Below are positions 57,777 to 64,000 of a stretch of DNA of 64,000 bases, piece after piece. Under the pieces are notes generated by a model. The model saw only the letters and a program-made list of their open reading frames with translations, did no database searches and was not told where the DNA came from. A program made the position numbers and the translations under genes. Source of the DNA: Nocardioides soli (GTDB lineage Bacteria; Actinomycetota; Actinomycetes; Propionibacteriales; Nocardioidaceae); assembly GCF_014191495.1 (NCBI RefSeq), contig NZ_JACHWR010000001.1, positions 1,550,001-1,614,000 on the forward strand. Direction: 5' to 3'. Numbering within the stretch: the first letter of the stretch is position 1; each line of letters starts with the position of its first letter.

Positions 57777-58786
57777 CCTTGCGCCCATCGAGGACCGTCG
57801 TCGTCACCGGTGCGTCCGCAGGCGTCGGACGAGCCGTCGCACGCGCGTTCGCCTCCCGGGGCGACGACGTCGCACTGCTCGCTCGCGGTCGCACCGGCCT
57901 CGAGGCCGCCGCCGCCGAGGCTCGGGCGACCGGCGTGCGCGCGCTACCCCTCGAGGTCGACGTCGCCGACGCCGCCGCCGTCGAGGCGGCCGGCGACCGG
58001 GTCGAGGCCGAGCTCGGCCGGATCGACGTCTGGGTGAACGTCGCGTTCACCTCGGTCTTCGCGCGGTTCGTGGACATCGACCCCGAGGAGTTCCAGCGGG
58101 TCACCGAGGTCAGCTACCTCGGCTACGTGCACGGCACCCGGACGGCGCTGCGCCGGATGCTGCCTCGCGACCGGGGCACGATCGTCCAGGTCGGCTCGAC
58201 CCTCGCCTACCGGGGCATCCCGCTGCAGTCGGCGTACTGCGGCGCCAAGCACGCCATCCAGGGCTTCCACGAGGCCCTGCGGACCGAGCTCCTCCACGAG
58301 CGCAGCAACGTGCGGGTCACGATGGTGCAGCTGCCCGCGGTGAACACGCCGCAGTTCGGCTGGGTACTGTCGCGGCTGCCCCGAGAGCCGCGGCCCGTGC
58401 CGCCGATCTACCAGCCCGAGGTCGCCGCCCGCGCCGTCGTGTACGCCGCGGACCACCCGGGGCGCCGGGAGTACTGGGTCGGCGAGACGACCGCCGCGAC
58501 CCTGCTCGCGAACGCCGTCGCGCCCGGGCTCCTCGACCGCTACCTCGCGCGCACCGGCTTCGACTCCCAGCAGACCGACCAGCCGCGGGATCCCGACCGG
58601 CCGGAGAACCTGTGGCGGCCCGCCGACGGCCCGGAGGGCACCGACCACGGCGCGCACGGATCCTTCGACGCCCGGTCCCACCGGGTCTCCCCCCAGGTCT
58701 GGGCATCCCAGCACCACGGGCTGCTCGCCGCCGGAGGGGTCGGACTCCTCGCCGTGGCGCTCGCCTGGAGGGAACGGCGCCGATGA
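57773..58786 (+). CDS. SDR-family oxidoreductase with C-terminal membrane segment
   Basis: A 337-aa short-chain dehydrogenase. The cofactor motif GASAGVGRA is at 13-21, and the catalytic set is Ser142, Tyr155 and Lys159 (GSTLAYRGIPLQSAYCGAKHA). The structural NNAG motif is replaced by NVAF (WVNVAFTSVF), which is unusual. About 90 residues beyond the Rossmann domain end in a hydrophobic segment (HHGLLAAGGVGLLAVALAW, about 312-330) and RERRR, so it may be membrane-anchored by its C-terminus. ATGA overlaps link it to the GH15 and FAD/Fe-S genes. Confidence 0.88.
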   Translation: MTLRPSRTVVVTGASAGVGRAVARAFASRGDDVALLARGRTGLEAAAAEARATGVRALPLEVDVADAAAVEAAGDRVEAELGRIDVWVNVAFTSVFARFVDIDPEEFQRVTEVSYLGYVHGTRTALRRMLPRDRGTIVQVGSTLAYRGIPLQSAYCGAKHAIQGFHEALRTELLHERSNVRVTMVQLPAVNTPQFGWVLSRLPREPRPVPPIYQPEVAARAVVYAADHPGRREYWVGETTAATLLANAVAPGLLDRYLARTGFDSQQTDQPRDPDRPENLWRPADGPEGTDHGAHGSFDARSHRVSPQVWASQHHGLLAAGGVGLLAVALAWRERRR

Positions 58787-61734
58787 CCGATCTGCGACGG
58801 GCAGCACGGCTGCTGCGCGAGCGGGTCGACGGCGAGGTGCGCTTCGACGCCGGCAGCCGCGCGGCGTACTCGACGGACGCCTCGAACTTCCGGCAGGTGC
58901 CGCTCGGCGTGGTGATCCCGCGCACCATCGACGCGGCGGTCGACACCGTCGCGGTCTGCCACGAGCTGGGGTTGCCGATCGTCCCGCGCGGAGGCGGGAC
59001 GAGCCTGGCCGGCCAGTGCACCAACGAGGCCGTCGTCATCGACTTCACCAAGCACTGCCACCGACTCCTCTCCGTCGACGCCGACAGGCGGCGCTGCGTC
59101 GTGGAGCCCGGCATCGTGCTCGACGACCTCAACCGGCAACTGGCGCCGACCGGCCTGCGCTTCGGGCCCGAGCCGGCCACCCACCCCAACTGCACGCTCG
59201 GCGGCATGATCGGCAACAACTCCTGCGGAGCGACGGCCCAGCGCACCGGCAAGGTGGTCGACAACGTCGTCTCCCTCGACGTGCTGCTGCACGACGGCAC
59301 CCGGTTCCGCGCCGCCAGGCTCTCCGAGCACGAGTACGACGCGGTCGCCGGGCGGACCGACCGGGTCGGCGAGATCCACCGGGCGCTGCGGCGGCTGCGC
59401 GACCAGCACGGCGACCTGATCCGGACGCGCTACCCGCGGATCCCGCGTCGCGTGAGCGGCTACAACCTCGACTCGCTGCTGCCCGAGCACGGCTTCGACG
59501 TCGCGGGCCTGCTGGTCGGCAGCGAGGCGACCCTCGTGACCGTGCTGGCCGCCGAGCTCGACCTGGTGCCGGTCGTGCGGGCCCGCACCCTCGTGGTGCT
59601 GGGTTTCGGCAGCATCGGCGAGGCCGCGGACGCCGTGCCGCACATCGTCGAGCACGAGCCGATCGCCCTCGAGGGCGTCGACCAGTACCTGATCCGCGAT
59701 CAGCAGGTGAAGGGCATGAACCCCGACGCGCTCGCCGAGCTACCCGAGGGCACCGGCTACCTCCTGGTGCAGATGGGCGGCGAGGACGCCGACGAGGCGG
59801 ACCGCCGCGCGGAGCAGATGCTCCGAGCGCTCGGCACGACCGACCACGCGCCCGACGTCGCGTTCTACGACGACCCGGCCCGCGAGCACGAGCTCTGGCA
59901 GGTCCGCGAGTCCGGCCTCGGCGCCACCGCGCACGTGCCCGGCAAACCGGACACGTTCGAGGGATGGGAGGACTCCGCCGTGCCGGTCGACCGGCTCGGC
60001 GACTACCTGCGGGACCTGCGCGTGCTCTACGAGGAGTTCGGCTACGCCGGCGACACCGGCCCCAGCCTCTACGGCCACTTCGGCCAGGGCTGCGTGCACA
60101 CCCGGGTCCCGTTCGACCTCTACTCGACCGAGGGCGTGGCGGCATACCGCCGATTCCTGGAGCGCGCCGCCGATCTCGTCGTGTCGTACGGCGGCTCGCT
60201 GTCGGGCGAGCACGGCGACGGGCAGACCCGCGGCGAGCTGCTGCCGAGGATGTTCGGCGACGAGGTGGTCGGGCTCTTCGAGGTCGTCAAGGGCCTCTTC
60301 GACCCCGACGACCTGATGAATCCGGGCAAGGTCGTCCACCCGGCCGGCCTGGACGAGCACCTCCGACTGGGCGGCCGCTGGGCGCCGAAGCGCCTGCGGC
60401 CACTGGCCTTCGGGTTCCCCGACGACGGTCACTCGTTCACCCAGGCCGCCAACCGGTGCGTCGGCGTCGGCAAGTGCCGTCAGCTCACCCACGACGGCGG
60501 GTCGGTGATGTGCCCGTCGTACCAGGTCACCCGGGAGGAGGAGCACTCCACGCGCGGCCGCGCCCGGCTGCTCTTCGAGATGCTCGACGGGCACGGCGAC
60601 GGGCCGATCACCGACGGCTGGCGCTCCACCGAGGTTCGGGACGCCCTCGACCTGTGCCTGGCCTGCAAGGGGTGCAAGTCGGACTGCCCGGCCGACGTCG
60701 ACATGGCGACCTACAAGGCGGAGTTCCTCCACCACCACTACCGCCATCGGCTGCGGCCCCGCGCCGACTACGCCACCGGCTTCCTGCCCTCCGCCGCCAT
60801 GGTGATCGACCGCCTGCGGCTCGCGCCGGCGGTCAACCGGCTCACCTCGGTGCCGGCGCTGCGCAGAATCGGCACCCGGGCGGCCGGCCTGGAGGACCGC
60901 GAGGTGCCGCGCTTCGCCCCGCAGACCCTGCAGCGCTGGCTGCGCACGCACCGCCCGGCGCGCGAGGCCGGCCGCCGCGGAACCGTGCTGCTGTGGCCGG
61001 ACACCTTCACCAACCACTTCCATCCCGAGGTCGGCGTCGCGGCGGTGGGGGTGCTGGAGTCGGCAGGGTGGGGCGTGACGATGCCGAGTCGCCCCGTGTG
61101 CTGCGGGTTGACGTGGCTCTCCACGGGACAGCTCGACGTCGCCCGGGCCCGGGTGCGCCACACGCTGCGCGAGCTCGCCGCGCACGTGCGCGACGGAGGT
61201 CTCGTCGTGGGTCTGGAGCCGAGCTGCACCACCGTGCTGCGCTCGGACGCGGTCGAGCTGATGCCCGACGACCTCGACGCGCGCCGGGTCCGCGATCACA
61301 CGGTCACCCTCGCCGAGCTGCTCACCGGGCACACCGAGGGCTGGACGCCGCCGGTCGCGCCGGCCGGGGTGAGTGCCCTCGCGCAGGTGCACTGCCACCA
61401 GCACGCCGTACTCGGCTGGGACGCCGACCGCGACCTCCTCGAACGCACCGGGATCGAGGTCGAGCGGCTGGAGTCGGGCTGCTGCGGGCTGGCCGGGAAC
61501 TTCGGGTTCACCGCCGGTCACGGCGCGGTGAGTGAGGCCTGCGCCGAGCAGGTGCTGTTGCCGCGACTGCGGGCGGCCGGGCCGGGGACGGTCGTGCTGG
61601 CCGACGGCTTCTCGTGCCGCACCCAGATCCACGAGCTGGACAGCGGTGGTCGCGAGGCGATCCACCTGGCCCAGCTGCTCGACAACCTGAGCGCCGAACG
61701 CCCGCCCGGGTACCGGACGACCACCGACCCGTGA
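58783..61734 (+). CDS. FAD-binding and Fe-S (CCG-domain) oxidoreductase, GlcD/GlcF-type fusion
   Basis: A 983-aa fusion. The N-terminal PCMH-type FAD domain (about 25-260) has VPRGGGTSLAGQCTNEAVVID and HPNCTLGGMIGNNSCGATAQRTGK. A FAD-oxidase C domain (to about 540) ends in GEHGDGQTRGELLPRMFG. Two cysteine clusters for Fe-S follow (CVGVGKCRQ...MCPSY and CLACKGCKSDCP). Two CCG-type motifs follow (RPVCCGLTWLSTG, SGCCGLAGNFGF). Such fusions oxidise D-2-hydroxy acids such as D-lactate or 2-hydroxyglutarate and pass electrons to the respiratory chain. The ATG at 58783 overlaps the SDR stop. Confidence 0.92.
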   Translation: MTDLRRAARLLRERVDGEVRFDAGSRAAYSTDASNFRQVPLGVVIPRTIDAAVDTVAVCHELGLPIVPRGGGTSLAGQCTNEAVVIDFTKHCHRLLSVDADRRRCVVEPGIVLDDLNRQLAPTGLRFGPEPATHPNCTLGGMIGNNSCGATAQRTGKVVDNVVSLDVLLHDGTRFRAARLSEHEYDAVAGRTDRVGEIHRALRRLRDQHGDLIRTRYPRIPRRVSGYNLDSLLPEHGFDVAGLLVGSEATLVTVLAAELDLVPVVRARTLVVLGFGSIGEAADAVPHIVEHEPIALEGVDQYLIRDQQVKGMNPDALAELPEGTGYLLVQMGGEDADEADRRAEQMLRALGTTDHAPDVAFYDDPAREHELWQVRESGLGATAHVPGKPDTFEGWEDSAVPVDRLGDYLRDLRVLYEEFGYAGDTGPSLYGHFGQGCVHTRVPFDLYSTEGVAAYRRFLERAADLVVSYGGSLSGEHGDGQTRGELLPRMFGDEVVGLFEVVKGLFDPDDLMNPGKVVHPAGLDEHLRLGGRWAPKRLRPLAFGFPDDGHSFTQAANRCVGVGKCRQLTHDGGSVMCPSYQVTREEEHSTRGRARLLFEMLDGHGDGPITDGWRSTEVRDALDLCLACKGCKSDCPADVDMATYKAEFLHHHYRHRLRPRADYATGFLPSAAMVIDRLRLAPAVNRLTSVPALRRIGTRAAGLEDREVPRFAPQTLQRWLRTHRPAREAGRRGTVLLWPDTFTNHFHPEVGVAAVGVLESAGWGVTMPSRPVCCGLTWLSTGQLDVARARVRHTLRELAAHVRDGGLVVGLEPSCTTVLRSDAVELMPDDLDARRVRDHTVTLAELLTGHTEGWTPPVAPAGVSALAQVHCHQHAVLGWDADRDLLERTGIEVERLESGCCGLAGNFGFTAGHGAVSEACAEQVLLPRLRAAGPGTVVLADGFSCRTQIHELDSGGREAIHLAQLLDNLSAERPPGYRTTTDP

Positions 61735-61759
61735 CGCCGACCCTCGAAGGGAGCACCAC

Positions 61760-63538
61760 ATGACCACCACCGTGGCCGACCAGTTGCTGACCCGCCTGCG
61801 CGAATGGGGCGTCGAGCAGGTCTTCGGCTATCCCGGCGACGGCATCAACGGCATCCTCGGTGCGTTCTCCCGCGCCGACGACCAACCGCGGTTCATCCAG
61901 TCGCGGCACGAGGAGATGAGCGCCTTCGAGGCCGTCGGGTACGCCAAGTTCGGCGACCGGCCAGGCGTGTGCATGGCGACCTCCGGCCCGGGTGCGATCC
62001 ATCTGCTCAACGGCCTCTACGACGCCAAGCTCGACCACGTGCCCGTCGTCGCGATCGTCGGCCAGACCAACCGCACCGCGATGGGCGGCAGCTACCAGCA
62101 GGAGGTGGACCTGATCAGCCTGTTCAAGGACGTCGCCAGCGACTACGTGCAGATGGTGACCGTGCCCGAGCAACTGCCCAACGTGCTCGACCGCGCCTTC
62201 CGCGTCGCCCTGAGCCGCCGGGCGCCGACCGCGCTGATCATCCCCAACGACGTGCAGGAGCTCGAGTACGCCGCACCGCAGCACGCCTTCAAGATGGTGC
62301 CCTCCAGCCTCGGGCTCACCTGGCCGACCGTCGCCGCCGACGACGACGGCCTGCGGCGCGCAGCCGAGGTGCTCAACTCCGGCACCAAGGTCGCCATGCT
62401 CGTCGGCCAGGGTGCCCGGGGCGCCCGCGCCGAGGTCGAGCAGGTCGCCGAGCTGCTGGGCGCCGGGGTGGCCAAGGCCCTGCTCGGCAAGGACGTGCTC
62501 AGCGACGAGCTGCCGTACGTCACCGGCTCGATCGGGCTGCTCGGCACCCGGCCCAGCTACGAGATGATGCGCGACTGCGACACCCTGCTCACCGTCGGGT
62601 CGAGCTTCCCCTACACCCAGTTCCTGCCCGGCCTCGACCAGGCCCGCGGCGTCCAGATCGACCTCGACGGCTCGATGATCGGCATGCGCTACCCCTTCGA
62701 GGTCAACCTGGTCGGCGACGCCGCCGCCACACTGCGCGCGCTGGTCCCGCTCCTGGAGCGCAAGGAGGACCGCGGCTGGCACGACGACATCTGCTCGCAG
62801 GTCGCCGAGTGGTGGGAGACGATGGAGCGCGAGGCGCAGGTCGAGGCCGACCCCGTCAACCCGATGCGGATCTTCCACGACTTCTCGAAGGTCGCGCCGG
62901 CCGACGCGATCATCACCTCCGACAGCGGCTCGGCCGCCAACTGGTACGCCCGCCAGGTCCGGATGCGCGGCTCCATGCGCGGCTCGCTCTCCGGCACCCT
63001 CGCCACGATGGGGCCGGCGGTCCCCTACGCGATCGGCGCCAAGTTCGCCCATCCCGGCCGACCGGCGATCGCCTTCGAGGGCGACGGCGCGATGCAGATG
63101 AACGGGCTCGCGGAGCTGCTCACGATCTCGCGCTACTGGCGCGAGTGGGACGACCCGCGCCTGGTGGTGGTCGTGCTGCACAACAACGACCTCAACCAGG
63201 TCACCTGGGAGCTGCGTGCCATGGGCGGCACGCCGACGTTCGTCGAGTCCCAGGCGCTGCCGGACGTCTCGTACGCCGACTTCGCCCGCTCCGCGGGCCT
63301 CGGCGCCACCACCGTCACCGCTCCGGACCAGCTCGCGGAGGCGTGGGCGGCGGCGCTGGCCGCGGACCGGCCGCACGTCCTCGACGTGCACTGCGACCCC
63401 GACGTGCCACCGATCCCGCCGCACGCGACGCTCGAGCAGGTGTCCGACCTGGCCCGAGCGCTGATCAAGGGCGACACCAGCCGGTGGGGGGTGCTCAAGG
63501 AGGGGCTGAAGACCAAGGCGCAGGAGCTCCTCTCGTGA
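61760..63538 (+). CDS. Thiamine diphosphate-dependent enzyme (pyruvate oxidase/acetolactate synthase-like)
   Basis: A 592-aa ThDP enzyme. The N-terminal domain has the catalytic Glu51 in FIQSRHEEMSAFEAVGYAKF and the GPGAIHLLNGLYDAKLDHVPVVAIVGQ segment. The central FAD/NAD-like domain spans about 190-330. The C-terminal ThDP motif is GDGAMQMNGLAELLTISRYW followed 25-30 residues later by NNDLN. The closest class is pyruvate oxidase-like enzymes of actinobacteria, but acetolactate or other 2-oxo-acid reactions cannot be excluded. It follows the FAD/Fe-S gene after 25 bp and overlaps the next gene by 4 bp. Confidence 0.9.
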   Translation: MTTTVADQLLTRLREWGVEQVFGYPGDGINGILGAFSRADDQPRFIQSRHEEMSAFEAVGYAKFGDRPGVCMATSGPGAIHLLNGLYDAKLDHVPVVAIVGQTNRTAMGGSYQQEVDLISLFKDVASDYVQMVTVPEQLPNVLDRAFRVALSRRAPTALIIPNDVQELEYAAPQHAFKMVPSSLGLTWPTVAADDDGLRRAAEVLNSGTKVAMLVGQGARGARAEVEQVAELLGAGVAKALLGKDVLSDELPYVTGSIGLLGTRPSYEMMRDCDTLLTVGSSFPYTQFLPGLDQARGVQIDLDGSMIGMRYPFEVNLVGDAAATLRALVPLLERKEDRGWHDDICSQVAEWWETMEREAQVEADPVNPMRIFHDFSKVAPADAIITSDSGSAANWYARQVRMRGSMRGSLSGTLATMGPAVPYAIGAKFAHPGRPAIAFEGDGAMQMNGLAELLTISRYWREWDDPRLVVVVLHNNDLNQVTWELRAMGGTPTFVESQALPDVSYADFARSAGLGATTVTAPDQLAEAWAAALAADRPHVLDVHCDPDVPPIPPHATLEQVSDLARALIKGDTSRWGVLKEGLKTKAQELLS

Positions 63539-64000
63539 CCGATCGGGAGCCGTCCATCTCATCGGTCGAGGCGCGCGCCTACACGGTGCCGACCGACCGG
63601 CCCGAGGCCGACGGCACCCTCGTCTGGGACGCGACGACGATGGTCGCCGTCGAGGTGCGCGCCGCCGGCGAGGTCGGCACCGGCTGGACCTACGCCCCCG
63701 CCGCGGCCGCGCGCGTGGTGGCCGACCTGCTCGCGCCGGTGCTGGTCGGCCACCACTCGCCGCTCGCCCCCGCCGACGCTCAGGCGGCGCTGGTGCGGGC
63801 GGTGCGCAACGCGGGCCGCGGCGGTCTGGTCGGCATGGCGATCTCCGCCGTTGACATCGCCGTGTGGGACCTCGGGGCTCGGCTGCTCGGAGTCCCGCTG
63901 ACCCGGTGGTTCGGCTCGGCCGCCCGGCCGGTGCCGGTCTACGGCAGCGGCGGGTTCACGACATACGACGATGACCAGCTCGCCATGGAGCTCGAGGGGT
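63535..64000 (+). CDS. Enolase superfamily protein, mandelate racemase/muconate lactonising type (partial, runs off the window)
   Basis: Starts with GTG at 63535 inside the ThDP enzyme stop and is open to the last base, giving about 155 residues of the N-terminal domain. It begins ISSVEARAYTVPTDRPEADG, then TMVAVEVRAAGEVGTGW, and the diagnostic GMAISAVDIAVWDLGARLLGVPLTRWFG just before the barrel. The metal-binding barrel residues lie beyond the window, so the subgroup and activity cannot be assigned. It is probably the fifth gene of the GH15 operon and acts on a hydroxy acid or sugar acid. Confidence 0.85.
   Translation, partial: MTDREPSISSVEARAYTVPTDRPEADGTLVWDATTMVAVEVRAAGEVGTGWTYAPAAAARVVADLLAPVLVGHHSPLAPADAQAALVRAVRNAGRGGLVGMAISAVDIAVWDLGARLLGVPLTRWFGSAARPVPVYGSGGFTTYDDDQLAMELEG

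Noticed and set aside
57394..58782. Long upstream extension of the FAD/Fe-S oxidoreductase frame
   Set aside because: It covers the SDR gene in another frame and is Arg-rich; the ATG at 58783 overlaps the SDR stop and begins at the family N-terminus.

Overview
The window is very GC-rich, with dense ATGA-overlapping operons, frequent GTG starts and several actinobacterial family combinations (PIN-PhoH, Rv1085c/Rv1086-like pair, DUF5937 regulator, small DksA/TraR-like zinc fingers). This points to a high-GC actinomycete, most likely a Nocardioides-type member of the Propionibacteriales. The genus is inferred from style and not proven.

Layout. (1) 184-3430: housekeeping genes: a PIN-PhoH protein, a Z-isoprenyl diphosphate synthase and a TrhA/hemolysin III membrane protein, followed by a palindromic repeat cluster (3511-3789). 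(2) 3797-30030: a contractile injection system (eCIS/CIS, phage-tail-like). The minus arm (14874 to 3797) encodes three paralogous one-pass membrane proteins with very large outward-facing beta-domain arrays. The plus arm (15054-30030) encodes a DUF4255 cap protein, a lipoprotein, a DUF4280/PAAR-like tip, sheath, two tube proteins, a tail-assembly protein, a DUF6760-like protein, a 1018-aa low-complexity protein, a LysM adaptor, a VgrG/gpV-like spike, gp25, gpJ-like and gpI-like baseplate proteins, and a tail-anchored zinc-ribbon protein. An inverted gene for a degenerate IS630-type transposase, probably a domesticated regulator, sits inside this arm. No AAA+ ATPase, tail fibre or recognisable toxin was found. 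(3) 30053-34326: an MFS transporter divergent from a DUF5937/ArsR-like regulator, then a YyaL-type thioredoxin-domain protein.

(4) 34390-52207: an apparent catabolic island bounded by an IS30-family element on the left and an IS5-family element on the right. It holds an IclR regulator, an amidase, a complete branched-chain-amino-acid-type ABC importer, a class III CoA-transferase, a cyclase-family hydrolase, an MmgE/PrpD protein, a hydantoinase-like amidohydrolase, a CitE-like lyase, a fumarate-reductase-like flavoprotein and a nucleoside-deaminase-like protein. GGAAC/GTTCC inverted repeats precede the IclR gene, the ABC operon and the lyase/flavoprotein divergent pair, suggesting one regulon. 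Two 165-bp copies of a MITE-like element with 20-bp terminal inverted repeats flank the last three genes. (5) 52583-55417: NADP-type glutamate dehydrogenase, strong hairpins, a small ORF and three tandem DksA/TraR-like zinc-finger genes. (6) 55355-64000: a MarR regulator divergent from an operon of GH15 glycosidase, SDR, FAD/Fe-S oxidoreductase, TPP-dependent oxidase and an enolase-superfamily gene that runs off the window.

The most interesting parts are the unusual CIS locus (three giant bitopic proteins, domesticated transposase, VRR-repeat protein, missing ATPase) and the twin 165-bp elements around the three-gene cassette. All functional statements come from reading motifs and gene order; no searches were run.
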